In this document: positions 16,548 to 25,175 of the stretch, in pieces
Numbering within the stretch: position 1 is the first letter of the stretch
Layout of the letters: every line of letters starts with the position of its first letter
NCBI GenBank assembly: GCA_009391275.1
Contig: VEXF01000022.1
Location: forward strand, 1-29,411
Length of the DNA stretch: 29,411 nucleotides
Direction of reading: 5' to 3'
Origin: SAR202 cluster bacterium AD-804-J14_MRT_500m
GTDB taxonomy: Bacteria; Chloroflexota; Dehalococcoidia; UBA3495; GCA-2712585
Made by a program: the position numbers and the translations under genes
The notes under the pieces: model-generated
Databases searched by the model: none
What the model was told of the DNA's origin: nothing
Seen by the model: the letters and a program-made list of their open reading frames with translations, nothing else

Positions 16548-16576
16548 ACACTAAATATCGACTTACTAGCTGTCAA
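16548..16576 (-). promoter_or_regulatory. Candidate promoter for the GatC-like/amidase operon
   Basis: On the minus strand a perfect TTGACA (16576-16571) is followed after 17 bp by TAGTGT (16553-16548, a poor -10). It lies about 190 nt before the GatC-like start, in a 239-bp region with no gene. Another possible pair (TTGGTT and TAATTA, 16-bp spacing) lies nearer the gene. Confidence 0.3.
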
Positions 16577-16600
16577 CGTGTCCCGACTGTGCAATCATCT

Positions 16601-17908
16601 TTAAACATTGTATTTCCTCAGTCCGGGTTGGAACATCCACACAAGAATCACTAACGCAACGCCCACCACCGAATTCACAAGTACTGCAGTGGGAGCTGAA
16701 ACGCTTCCAGCCAATACCCCTCCATAAACCATGCCAAGTGGATGTGCTCCAATTGCTAGTGTCACCACCCCAAGTGCAGTTGCTCTCATCTCTGGACGGG
16801 CTTCAGTGATCGGTATCACATTTTGCATGGTAGCAAATCCAGACATCCCAATCCCAGCCAATAAAGCCATGGTCAACGACACTAAATACATATTCGAAAG
16901 GCTAAAACAAACCACAGATAGTGTGGCAAACATCGCCCCGATGATAAACACTAACCCTATCCGGTTGAGTTTTCCTATAGTAGCTAACAACATAGCACCG
17001 ATCATCATTCCTAATCCTTCTACAGAAGTCATCAAGCCTAGCAGGCCAGGCCCAACATCTAAAACATCACGAGCGAATACAGGGGCCATTTGCATGTAGG
17101 GAAAAACCAGGAAATTCACTATGACTGTTAATATCAGGACACCACGTAATGCTGGCAAAGAAATCGCGTATCGTATCGCTTCTCCCAACCCTTTTAATGT
17201 TATTCTCTGCGTATTCTGCACGAACGACCTTTCGCGTCGTATATTTTTCACGCGTCCAAGTAGAAATAATCCCACGACATAGGCAACGGACAAAACTACG
17301 TAAATACCCGAAGGCCCAACCAACACCAGCATCCCACCTGCAGCTAACCGTCCTAGTACATTCATTCCAGACAACGACACTATGTCTAGAGACATCGCAT
17401 TCAGCATTAATCTATCAGGAACCAATTCCCGAATTAACGCCCTTCTATTAGGATAATCTGCCGCCCACGCACATCCAGTAATTATCGCAACGAAATAGAT
17501 ATGCCATAATGCTTCTGCACCAGCCAACAACACTGCAGCCAAGCACATGGTAGCGACAGTGTTCACCATTTGTGCCGCGAGCAATATTCGGCGCTTTGGA
17601 AAACGATCACCTAAAGAACCAAAAAATACACCCAACACTCCCATAGGAGCCAGGCGAGCTGCCCCCACTAAGCCCACTTTCAGCGGAGAATCAGAAATAT
17701 TTAAAACCAACCATCCCAATACTAAAAGATCCACCCAGAACGCAAAATGCCACAGATGACCCGCCACCCATAAAATCCCCCAATCTCTTTCCGTAAGGGA
17801 CCTAAATAATTGTGGTTTTGCGTACCAAGGAGTCATGGAATATGCACCGTGTTTCACCACTGAAGGATACTCCCTATCACTGTAGAGAAAGACTCTAAAT
17901 CCACACAC
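16601..17908 (-). CDS. MFS transporter (MFS_3 / EntS-like exporter type)
   Basis: The protein has 435 residues and about twelve hydrophobic segments. LVGAARLAPMGVLGVFFGSLGDRFPKRR is the conserved end of the second helix and following loop of the MFS_3 branch. YMQMAPVFARDVLDVGPGLLGL at the second half closely parallels LTLLPVFAKDVLDVGPLGLG of the MFS protein at 7524-8795, so the two are paralogues. Substrate and direction are unknown. GTG at 17908 has AGGAAA about 5 nt upstream. Starting at Met25 (17836) would leave a more normal spacing to the divergent amidohydrolase gene, so the start is uncertain. The gene probably pairs functionally with that amidohydrolase. Confidence 0.9.
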   Translation of the reverse strand: MCGFRVFLYSDREYPSVVKHGAYSMTPWYAKPQLFRSLTERDWGILWVAGHLWHFAFWVDLLVLGWLVLNISDSPLKVGLVGAARLAPMGVLGVFFGSLGDRFPKRRILLAAQMVNTVATMCLAAVLLAGAEALWHIYFVAIITGCAWAADYPNRRALIRELVPDRLMLNAMSLDIVSLSGMNVLGRLAAGGMLVLVGPSGIYVVLSVAYVVGLFLLGRVKNIRRERSFVQNTQRITLKGLGEAIRYAISLPALRGVLILTVIVNFLVFPYMQMAPVFARDVLDVGPGLLGLMTSVEGLGMMIGAMLLATIGKLNRIGLVFIIGAMFATLSVVCFSLSNMYLVSLTMALLAGIGMSGFATMQNVIPITEARPEMRATALGVVTLAIGAHPLGMVYGGVLAGSVSAPTAVLVNSVVGVALVILVWMFQPGLRKYNV

Positions 17909-17959
17909 TTTCCTGCTAAAATTTAGTAATTCTCACTATGGGTCAATGAAAGGATAGTT

Positions 17960-19561
17960 ATGCCCAATTCCACGATACACGCAGAAACAATCATTAAAAA
18001 CGCCAACATAATTTCTATGAATCCTTCCCAACCGCGAGCAGAGTCTCTAGCCATCTGGTCCGACAAGCTATTAGCAGTGGGTACCAACGATGAGATTGAT
18101 GGTCTCCGTGGCTCCCAAACCAATATTATTGATCTCTCTGGAAGTACCGTAATCCCAGGGTTCATAGATGCTCACATACATGTTCTTTATTCGGGGATTC
18201 GACATGTCATGCAAGAAGACTGCGCTCTAGATTCCATAGAATCTATCATTGCTGCCTTAAAATTGCGGGCTCAAAACACTCCGGCTGGTCAATGGGTAAT
18301 GGGCTTTAAATTCGACGACACCAAAACTGACGAGAATCGGTTCCTAACCAAACACGACCTAGATATCGTGTCGACTAAACATCCTGTAATGATCGCCCAC
18401 CGAGCTGGTCACGATATGATGCTCAATTCGAGGGCGTTGGAACTTGCTGGATACTCAAAAGAATCCGTGGACCCTCCTGGTGGTCGCATAGGGCGCGAAC
18501 CGACTACTGGTGAGCCAAACGGGATTCTGTATGAACGAGCTACCGACCGAGTTAAAAATGATCTTCTTCCCCCCGTTACCTCCACAGATCGCCGCCGGGG
18601 CTTAGAAGTAATTTGCAGAATGTTGAATGAGGCCGGTCTCACAAGCGCACATGACGCAATGGTGAATACCGAACAACTCAAAACATACCAAGAAGGGAGA
18701 AAAAACGGGGATCTTACCATCCGGACATACATGCTCATGCTAAAAGACTATTTTGAAGACATGCGGAACGCCGGAATCACTTCAGGATTTGGAGATGATA
18801 TGCTGAAGATAGGAGGAATTAAATTAGTCTCTGATGGTGCTATCGGTTCGCGTACCGCTTTTCTTTCTAAACCCTACATTGGAAGCCCTTGCGATCACGG
18901 TATCAGAGCAATGGAGCCAGAAGAGACTCAACACTGGGTGAGTCGAATTCATGAAGCAGGATTTCAAGTCTGTACCCATTCCAATGGAGACGCAGCTATA
19001 GACATGGTGCTTACAGCTTATGAGAAAGCACTCAAAGAAAATCCTAAGACCGATGCTCGGCTCCGGTTAGAACACTGCACCGTTGTAAACCCTGATCTCC
19101 TTCGCAGAATTAAAGCCTCAGGATGTGTTACCACGCCATTTTGCACATATGTCTATTATCATGGTGAAAAAATGCCATTCTATGGTGAAGAACGCCTCCA
19201 ATGGATGTTTGCCCAACGGTCCTTCATTGACTATGGCATCAATTCTACTGGTGCCACCGACTATCCTCCTGGTCCATTCGAGCCGCTTCTTGGCATACAA
19301 AGTTGCGTAACTCGAACAGATTATGCCGGGCGCTCCTGGGGGCTCAACCAGCGTATTACAGTGGAAGAGGCACTCAAGGTGTACACCATCAACGGCGCCT
19401 TTGCTTCATTCGAGGAAGATATCAAAGGGTCGATAGAAGCCGGCAAACTAGCAGACCTGGTAGTTTTATCAGAAGATCCTACAGCCGTGGATCCTTCCAC
19501 TATCAAGGATATTAATATCGAGAGAACTATCGTAGGAGGGCGGACAGTTCATGAAGCTTGA
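17960..19561 (+). CDS. Metal-dependent amidohydrolase, YtcJ-like (amidohydrolase family 3)
   Basis: The 533-residue cytoplasmic hydrolase acts on C-N bonds of amides or cyclic amides and possibly on related substrates. The metal site is intact: H72-x-H74 in GFIDAHIHV, His340 in CTHSNGD, His372 in LEHCTV and Asp434 in STGATDYPPGP. The middle IKLVSDGAIGSRTA with Lys288 is typical of the YtcJ group. The small composite beta domain is built from the N-terminus (TIIKNANIISM) and C-terminus (GSIEAGKLADLVVLSEDP). AAGGA 6 nt before the ATG supports the start. No signal peptide is present. The gene is divergent from the MFS gene by 51 bp or, with its alternative start, 123 bp. Confidence 0.93.
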   Translation: MPNSTIHAETIIKNANIISMNPSQPRAESLAIWSDKLLAVGTNDEIDGLRGSQTNIIDLSGSTVIPGFIDAHIHVLYSGIRHVMQEDCALDSIESIIAALKLRAQNTPAGQWVMGFKFDDTKTDENRFLTKHDLDIVSTKHPVMIAHRAGHDMMLNSRALELAGYSKESVDPPGGRIGREPTTGEPNGILYERATDRVKNDLLPPVTSTDRRRGLEVICRMLNEAGLTSAHDAMVNTEQLKTYQEGRKNGDLTIRTYMLMLKDYFEDMRNAGITSGFGDDMLKIGGIKLVSDGAIGSRTAFLSKPYIGSPCDHGIRAMEPEETQHWVSRIHEAGFQVCTHSNGDAAIDMVLTAYEKALKENPKTDARLRLEHCTVVNPDLLRRIKASGCVTTPFCTYVYYHGEKMPFYGEERLQWMFAQRSFIDYGINSTGATDYPPGPFEPLLGIQSCVTRTDYAGRSWGLNQRITVEEALKVYTINGAFASFEEDIKGSIEAGKLADLVVLSEDPTAVDPSTIKDINIERTIVGGRTVHEA

Positions 19562-19600
19562 TGGTTCTTGTCGAAATTATTTTCTCGACGAACGATACGT

Positions 19601-19625
19601 GCTTTAACCAAATAAAGCTCTTTGT
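19601..19625 (+). terminator. Possible weak terminator after the amidohydrolase gene
   Basis: GCTTTA (19601-19606) and TAAAGC (19613-19618) form a 6-bp stem with a 6-nt loop, followed by the T-rich TCTTTGT. The stem is AT-rich, so termination would be modest. A second imperfect hairpin built on GTCGA and TCGAC lies just before it. Confidence 0.35.
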
Positions 19626-19639
19626 ATATCTGGAAAGCG

Positions 19640-19645
19640 TATAAT
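19640..19645 (+). promoter_or_regulatory. Perfect TATAAT box upstream of the SEC-C gene
   Basis: TATAAT occurs 110 bp before the SEC-C start codon. No good -35 sequence lies 16-18 bp upstream (CTCTTT is the best), so this is only a candidate -10. Confidence 0.25.
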
Positions 19646-19755
19646 GAGTAGCGGCCACCCATTATGGTTACGATTCTTACGGTTAAAATTACCTTCTCAA
19701 TATACATCGAATGCCTCAAAGACCGTCGTCATAATTCGCAAATGAGAAATTAATT

Positions 19756-19920
19756 ATGGTTGTACCTAGAACTAACTGGTTCTCCGATCATCCTCCTGCT
19801 TGCACCTGCCAACAGTGCGTAGAAAAAAGAAATATCGTAAGTCAACACGGCAAAGTTGGACGCAATGAAAAGTGTCCATGCGGTAGCGGGAAAAAATATA
19901 AAAAATGTCACGGCCCATAA
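19756..19920 (+). CDS. Small SEC-C motif protein (54 residues)
   Basis: This short ORF encodes a C-terminal SEC-C zinc motif, [19 protein letters not shown], with Cys40, Cys42, Cys51 and His52 in the C-x-C-x8-C-H arrangement seen at the end of SecA. An N-terminal cysteine set, ACTCQQC (Cys16, Cys18, Cys21), could hold a second metal or a disulfide. SEC-C motifs bind zinc and can mediate contact with partner proteins or nucleic acids. There is no transmembrane segment or other domain. The ribosome site is weak (GAGA about 8 nt upstream). The strict motif makes it a convincing gene despite its size. The 180 bp after it hold no recognisable feature. Confidence 0.8.
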   Translation: MVVPRTNWFSDHPPACTCQQCVEKRNIVSQHGKVGRNEKCPCGSGKKYKKCHGP

Positions 19921-20100
19921 ATAACTTATGGGAGATTGATCATAAAGCTTATTGCACGAACGATATCGAATTCAAAACCGCTAAAAGCGAAGCCAATCAC
20001 TCGCAGCACACGGAATCCCGAACAAATCTTATTCTTATAAACGAAGATTGGACCGGTCAATATGCACAAGAGCCTATTAAGTTAGATAAGGTGAGTCGTC

Positions 20101-20388
20101 ATGGCAGCTTACGCGATCGCGGATATCCAAATTACAGACCCAATAAAATTTGAAGAATACCGAGCGCAAGTAGAAACCACCATTGCCAAGTTTAACGGAC
20201 GATACTTAGTTCGAGGAGGTTCTCCAGAAAAGATAGAAGGGGACTGGAACCCAACTCGGATTGTTGTCTTAGAATTTCCAACCCTTGATTTAGCCAAGAA
20301 ATGGTATCACTCGGAATCATACCGTGGGCCGAAAGAAATACGGTGGCAATCAGCTGATTCCAACGTGATTTTCGCAACAGGAGTTTAA
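20101..20388 (+). CDS. DUF1330 family protein
   Basis: The 95-residue protein is a ferredoxin-like alpha/beta barrel domain of the dimeric type. AYAIADIQITDPIKFEEYR, GRYLVRGGSPEKIEGDW and the IVVLEFPTLDLAKKWYHSE helix are the standard DUF1330 pattern. The biochemical role of the family is not established; members often sit near degradative genes. AAGGTG upstream of the ATG supports the start. The broken ankyrin gene begins about 10 bp after its stop. Confidence 0.9.
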   Translation: MAAYAIADIQITDPIKFEEYRAQVETTIAKFNGRYLVRGGSPEKIEGDWNPTRIVVLEFPTLDLAKKWYHSESYRGPKEIRWQSADSNVIFATGV

Positions 20389-20397
20389 AGCAGCCGA

Positions 20398-21035
20398 ATG
20401 AGCGACGACAGCCAAACCACGTATTTATCTATTACTCTCCCAACATCTAGACTTTCAATGGAATCAACAGGCGGGCTAAATCCAGCAAAAACGACCAAAT
20501 CGGCCTACATACTCAAGCTTCCCATAGTTCCTACGGCGCTTTTATTGTTGTCAGTAATCGTCGGTCTGACTTGTGGTAATCCTAAACACGACGTCCCTGC
20601 AATTGACATTTTCACGTCTACAGCCCAACAGAATATTTCAGCGGTACAACACCACATGTCAGCTGGTACAAATCCGAATCAATGGATCCTTAAAGGATTT
20701 GAATGGGCCGCGCTTCACCATTACACATGGCAGTTTTAGTGAGAAACAAAGAAATTATCCAACTCCTGATAGATAACGGCGCTGACATAGATATAGTGGC
20801 CAGAGACCAATTCGGCGGCACGCCATTACAGTGGGCAGTTTTTTGGGGCATACCTGACATGACCGAATTTCTAGTCATTCTGGGAGCTGACATTAATGCC
20901 CCGGATCGTAATGGGTGTACCCCTTTGTGCGCGGCAACCGTGCCAAACGGCTTTATTAGCGAAGATGAGTTGAAACAATTTGAAAAGAACAGAACTTCGC
21001 TACAATCATTTCTCAAAAGTAAGGGTGCCCAATAG
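20398..21035 (+). pseudogene. Ankyrin-repeat protein gene interrupted by a one-base frameshift
   Basis: Frame 1 (20398-20739) encodes an N-terminal hydrophobic anchor (PIVPTALLLLSVIVGLTC) and the start of an ankyrin repeat (DIFTSTAQQNISAVQHHMSA). It then becomes nonsense. The -1 frame continues the repeats from about 20703 to 21035: ASPLHMAVLVRNKEIIQLLI, NGADIDIVARDQFGGTPLQW and GADINAPDRNGCTPL. Adding one G to the GGG at 20705-20707 would join the halves as EWGRASPLHMAV, restoring the ankyrin G-x-T-PLH-x-A register. The intact product would be about 212 residues with roughly three repeats, exported or membrane-anchored. A real loss, a sequencing error or slippage cannot be told apart. Met21 (20458) is an alternative start. 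Confidence 0.75.
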
Positions 21036-21069
21036 AGTCTAACTGATTCCCTTTCATCAGATCCAATGA

Positions 21070-21582
21070 TTAAGGGCGGTATTTATTGCCCTCGTCTTCA
21101 GTGATCCTGCCGGATGCCATCAGCCACATCCGCGAAATCTCTGGCCCCATGAATTTAAATGTCTTGCTCAATATTGCCTGAATCGTTGGATAGTCGTTGC
21201 CTGGTAAAACAGTATAGAACCAGTTGCAAAAGCTCTTATGCTGCTGTTGCAATTCTGAAACTACCGAGGCGTTGAATATGGCTGCCTGAATTTTAAGCCT
21301 ATTCCGAATTATTTTTGGGTTGTTCAAGAGCAAATCTATTTCTGTAGAACCAAAGCATGATACAAATTTAATGTTCCAGAAACCGAACGCTTCCCGGAAT
21401 GCATCTCGTTTGTTTAAGATCATATTCCATGCTAGGCCTGCCTGAAAGACCTGAAGGCTCATCACTTCAAAAAGAGCATCGTCGTTATCAGCTTTCTTTC
21501 CCCATATAGTATTAACATACCAATCCCTCAACTGACTGGGGATCTCTGGCCCATTCTGAGGATCTTCGTGAGACACCGTCAT
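21070..21582 (-). CDS. DNA-3-methyladenine glycosylase I (Tag) homologue, catalytic residues altered
   Basis: The 170 residues align with the HhH-type TAG family through WYVNTIWG, LFEVMSLQVFQAGLAW, DAFREAFGFW, NPKIIRNRLKIQAAIFNA and FKFMGPEISRMWLMASG. E. coli Tag removes 3-methyladenine from alkylated DNA. Here its active-site Glu38 (in LEGQQAGLSW) is replaced by Gln44 (LQVFQAGLAW). The zinc ligands of E. coli Tag (Cys4, His17, His175, Cys179) are absent: there is no N-terminal Cys, His17 is Asn, and the C-terminus ends early. It may have different specificity or be inactive. It lies 79 bp downstream of formate-tetrahydrofolate ligase on the same strand, probably by chance of packing. Confidence 0.85.
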   Translation of the reverse strand: MTVSHEDPQNGPEIPSQLRDWYVNTIWGKKADNDDALFEVMSLQVFQAGLAWNMILNKRDAFREAFGFWNIKFVSCFGSTEIDLLLNNPKIIRNRLKIQAAIFNASVVSELQQQHKSFCNWFYTVLPGNDYPTIQAILSKTFKFMGPEISRMWLMASGRITEDEGNKYRP

Positions 21583-21661
21583 TTACCTCATATAGCGTTC
21601 TATCCCAAATTCCGATCCGATTTTAGTGGGAGCAACTTAGCACGCTGATCTACTGCAACCG

Positions 21662-23284
21662 TCACGGAATAACTACCTTCCCATTACCATCAAGATCCAT
21701 GCCCAAGGCATTGGGTTCACGCGGGAGCCCGGGCAAGGTTTGAATAGTCCCAGCTAGTGGGATTAGAAATCCGGCCCCAGCTGACAAACGCATCTCAACT
21801 ATAGGGAACGTATGACCCGTTGGACGTCCTAACAATGTTGGATTTGCCGAAATAGAACGATTCGTCTTCGCCATACAAATGGGTAAATTCTCAGCTCCTT
21901 GAGAGATGAATCTCTGAGTTTGTCTTACAGCCACCGGGTCCCATTGTACGTTAGCAGCACCATAAAATTTTTGGGCTAATTTTTTAATCTTATCCTCAGG
22001 AGACTCGTCAAGAGCATAGGCGTAATTTAACTGAACAGGATCTTTAGCTGCATCTGCAACGATCTTCGCCATCTCAACAGTTCCGTCACCTCCCTTGGAA
22101 AACCCATGGGACTCGACCACAGCATGTGCCCCTACATTCAATGCCACGCGTTGTATCACGCGAATTTCCTCTGTTGTATCGTCTGGAAACCGGTTGACTG
22201 CTACAACAGCTTTTACCCCTGCATCTAATACGAGTCCAATTACATGCTCCATATTTTGGAGTCCCTGCTCCAAGGCTACTTCATTAGTCGGACCATCGTT
22301 TTTCCCATATCCTCCATGATATTTTAGGGCCCTGACAGTCACTACCACTACGGCTACGGATGGGGGGAATCCTCCCATCCGGGTTTTAATATGAACAAAT
22401 TTTTCAAATCCAAGATCTGCTCCAAAACCTGCCTCGGTAACAATTATGTCTCCGCATGCTGCCGCAAGTCTATCTGCCAGAATAGAGCTGTTCCCGTGGG
22501 CGATGTTCCCAAAAGGCCCAGTATGTATCACGGCCGGAGTTCCCTCTCTTGTCTGGACAAGATTGGGTTTTAGCGCGTCCCTAAGCAACGCCATCATCGG
22601 CCCAACAGCACCAACATCTGACGCTGTAACCGGATTTCTATCTCGAGTTGACCCTACAACCATGCGGGATAGTCTAGCTCGCAGGTCGTCGTAACCCGTC
22701 GCAAGGGCCAAGATAGCCATAATCTCTGAAGCTGCGTCTATATCAAAACCAGCTTCGCGCATTGGTCCATTAGATCTTCCTCCTAGCCCAGAAACAATGC
22801 GTCGAAGACTTCTTTCTTCGGCGTTGGTGACCCTCCGCCATGTGATCAATGAAGGATCTAATCCAGAAACGGTTCCATGATAGGCCGCTGCATCAGTCAT
22901 AGCCGCCAGCAAGTTATGAGCCGAGGCAACAGCATGAGCATCACCGGTAAAATGGAGGTTTATATCAGCCTCTGGTTCCACTCGAGCCATACCACCACCA
23001 GTACCTCCACCTTTTATCCCAAAAAATGGACCCATTGATGGTTCCCTTAAGGTAAGGACTGGCCGGCGCCCGATTCGCGAAAGTCCATCTACGAGTCCGA
23101 TAGAAGTGGTCGTCTTACCCTCACCCGGAGGTGAAGGTGTCATGGCTGTCACTATTACTAATGGTGTTTGGCCAGAAATCTTTGGGAACGCTGCCAAAGG
23201 GATCTTGGCTATATCGCGCCCATGAAACTCCAGATCAGCGACAGACAATCCCATATCTTTGGCAATTTCTACAATCGGTCTCAT
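21662..23284 (-). CDS. fhs: Formate-tetrahydrofolate ligase
   Basis: The 540-residue enzyme makes 10-formyltetrahydrofolate from formate, ATP and tetrahydrofolate in the cytoplasm. The P-loop TPSPPGEGKTTTSIGL is at about residues 49-64. It is followed by REPSMGPFFGIKGGGTGGG and DINLHFTGDAHAV, both highly conserved in the family. ATEAGFGADLGFEKF-type sequence (here VTEAGFGADLGFEKF) and ALKYHGG are also present. Length is close to the usual 555. ATG 23284 is chosen over GTG 23290 because AAGGAGG lies 6 nt before it. No folD or fchA is nearby, so one-carbon genes are dispersed. It may take up formate released by the oxidative enzymes of the region. Confidence 0.97.
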   Translation of the reverse strand: MRPIVEIAKDMGLSVADLEFHGRDIAKIPLAAFPKISGQTPLVIVTAMTPSPPGEGKTTTSIGLVDGLSRIGRRPVLTLREPSMGPFFGIKGGGTGGGMARVEPEADINLHFTGDAHAVASAHNLLAAMTDAAAYHGTVSGLDPSLITWRRVTNAEERSLRRIVSGLGGRSNGPMREAGFDIDAASEIMAILALATGYDDLRARLSRMVVGSTRDRNPVTASDVGAVGPMMALLRDALKPNLVQTREGTPAVIHTGPFGNIAHGNSSILADRLAAACGDIIVTEAGFGADLGFEKFVHIKTRMGGFPPSVAVVVVTVRALKYHGGYGKNDGPTNEVALEQGLQNMEHVIGLVLDAGVKAVVAVNRFPDDTTEEIRVIQRVALNVGAHAVVESHGFSKGGDGTVEMAKIVADAAKDPVQLNYAYALDESPEDKIKKLAQKFYGAANVQWDPVAVRQTQRFISQGAENLPICMAKTNRSISANPTLLGRPTGHTFPIVEMRLSAGAGFLIPLAGTIQTLPGLPREPNALGMDLDGNGKVVIP

Positions 23285-23377
23285 AAACACCCTCCTTAGT
23301 ATCCCGTATTAGCTTAGCATGAGACCCGAGTTGGCACTGTGTATTTTTTGTTGCAAATAATAGCGTAACGCCAGCCG

Positions 23378-24172
23378 TTAGCCTGCTAGATCCCTCCGCT
23401 GGAATATTATTCCTGCACAAAAGAAGCCCAATACAGCTATAACTCCAAGCATAACGATATCTAAACTTGGTAACCTGCCGGTTTCTACGATGGATAAGGG
23501 ATCATAGTAGTGGAATACAGATACAGGCCCCAGGAACGCAACAGAACTCCAAAGAGTGGCCAGAAAATCTGTGAAGAAGAACACCACAGTAAAGCCAGTA
23601 GATATCGATATAGCACGGTTCACTTCGCTGCACAACGCTGAAACCAGAAATGAGTAACCGGCAACTGATAAGACCACCATAAAGGCGTTCACCAAAACCA
23701 AACCTAAAGTTACAAAGTCCACAGACTCAATATTATTAATAGCAACGCCAACGGCGGTCCCGATTAAAGACACTATTATTAGCGCAGAAAGCGCGAAAAC
23801 GAGAGCAGTAAGCTTAGCTATCAATAAATTATATCGGTTCAAGGGTCTAGATAAAATTAAAAATATTGTACCCCGCTCAATTTCTCTAGCTAAAGCTCCG
23901 GATGCAAGCGCTATCACCGATGCAGTCATAATTACTACGAAAATTGGATCCCTATACCCAACTGCCAGATAACCAGTTGATGTAGTGGGGAAACCACCTT
24001 GAGCTTTTACTATCACTCTGAATGCCTCCGGCAGAGCATTCATTAAATCGCCCGACGCGCCAAAAGACTTGAATGTACTGGGTATAAGAATCGTGAATGC
24101 AAGTAGGCCGAGAGCTACGAGAGCCAACCCGATACGTTGCCCTTTCAAGGTCTCCCACAAGATTAACTTCAC
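23378..24172 (-). CDS. ABC-2 type transporter permease
   Basis: The 264-residue membrane protein has about six hydrophobic segments. The N-terminal LILWETLKGQRIGLALVALGL, the central ASGALAREIERGTIFLILSRPLNRYNLLIAKL and the final FFCAGIIFQRRDLAG are typical of ABC-2 exporter permeases (NatB/CcmB-like group). It follows the ATPase gene by 13 bp and forms an exporter with it. The substrate is unknown. An extracytoplasmic stretch between the first two helices (FKSFGASGDLMNALPEAF) is a common feature of this type. Confidence 0.9.
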   Translation of the reverse strand: MKLILWETLKGQRIGLALVALGLLAFTILIPSTFKSFGASGDLMNALPEAFRVIVKAQGGFPTTSTGYLAVGYRDPIFVVIMTASVIALASGALAREIERGTIFLILSRPLNRYNLLIAKLTALVFALSALIIVSLIGTAVGVAINNIESVDFVTLGLVLVNAFMVVLSVAGYSFLVSALCSEVNRAISISTGFTVVFFFTDFLATLWSSVAFLGPVSVFHYYDPLSIVETGRLPSLDIVMLGVIAVLGFFCAGIIFQRRDLAG

Positions 24173-24185
24173 AGTTCGTACACAG

Positions 24186-25070
24186 CTAACGATAATAGTC
24201 TAGGAAGATTTCTTCTAACGGAGGTCGTTCAAAAACGAAATCTTCCAAGTCATACTTGGTGATCTTTTGTAACACAGGGTTAACATCACCCCTGACTACC
24301 AGCCTCCAAGACCTCGCATCACGTTGAAGGATTTCCACGCCTTGTAATGAGATATCGTCCGGAGGTGGACCACGAAACACAACCTCCATGATCCTAACTT
24401 TGCGCCCCGGTAGATCATCCACTTTTTCCACGGCGGCAAGAGTGCCATTCCGTATAATTCCAACCCGTTCACATAGTTGCTCTACCTCTGACAAAATATG
24501 TGAAGAAAAAAATATGGTCGTCCCTTTAGACTGCAGTTCCCGTAAAATCTCAGAGAAGGATTTTTGCGTTAATGGATCCAGTCCCTGAGTCGGCTCATCT
24601 AGAATTAGCAGATCAGGATCATGCTGTATTGCTTGTATTATCCCAAGTTTACGCTTCATACCATGGGAATACCCTTTGATTTTTCGCCTAAGATCTCGCT
24701 TGCCTATTTCCAATCGATCACAAAGTTCTTGGCGCATAGTAGCAGGACTAGTATGAAGACCTGCCATGTACTCAAGAAAAGCGTACCCCGTCATCCCATC
24801 GTATAACCTAGAACCATCTGGCAAAAAACCTATCCGGGACTTCGTTTTTTGAGGTTCCTTCCAAGGATCCAATCCAAATACCCGCACACCACCAGCATCC
24901 GCTTTCAGAAACCCCATGATTACCCTGATGAGAGTTGTCTTTCCAGAACCGTTAGGCCCCAGGAACCCAAACAATTCACCAGCGCAAACCGATAAATTGA
25001 TGCCAAGCAGAGCTTGGACGTTCCCATACCTCTTGCTCACATCTTGTATTTGTATTACAGGGCAATCCAA
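24186..25070 (-). CDS. ABC transporter ATP-binding protein
   Basis: The protein has about 294 residues. It carries Walker A GPNGSGKT (38-45), the signature YSHGMKRK (134-141), Walker B LLILDEP (154-160), D-loop GLD and switch His191 in FFSSHILSE. The C-terminal extension of about 90 residues after the nucleotide-binding domain is usual for ABC-2 exporters of the CcmA/NatA type. The signature reads SHGMKRK instead of the common SGGMKQR. TTG 25070 is chosen because AGGA lies 6 nt upstream and the domain begins at VIQIQDVSKRYG. An in-frame TTG at 25100 has no ribosome site. It is cotranscribed with the permease gene. Confidence 0.93.
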   Translation of the reverse strand: MDCPVIQIQDVSKRYGNVQALLGINLSVCAGELFGFLGPNGSGKTTLIRVIMGFLKADAGGVRVFGLDPWKEPQKTKSRIGFLPDGSRLYDGMTGYAFLEYMAGLHTSPATMRQELCDRLEIGKRDLRRKIKGYSHGMKRKLGIIQAIQHDPDLLILDEPTQGLDPLTQKSFSEILRELQSKGTTIFFSSHILSEVEQLCERVGIIRNGTLAAVEKVDDLPGRKVRIMEVVFRGPPPDDISLQGVEILQRDARSWRLVVRGDVNPVLQKITKYDLEDFVFERPPLEEIFLDYYR

Positions 25071-25175
25071 GTCAATTCCTAGCAAATTGGGACGCAACAA
25101 GATTGATAATCATCAATACCACAAAATCCAACGTAACTCAAAAAAACCAAATACGGTGACCTGATATCAGCTTCT

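Noticed and set aside
16362..16600. RNA gene or riboswitch upstream of the GatC-like gene
   Set aside because: No T-box, tRNA or known riboswitch core was recognised; only a promoter candidate and AT-rich sequence are seen.
20690..20740. Programmed -1 ribosomal frameshift in the ankyrin gene
   Set aside because: No X-XXY-YYZ slippery sequence is present where the frames could join; a one-base G deletion explains the data more simply.
20690..21016. Open frame on the minus strand across the ankyrin region
   Set aside because: It is antisense to convincing ankyrin repeats and has no family features of its own.
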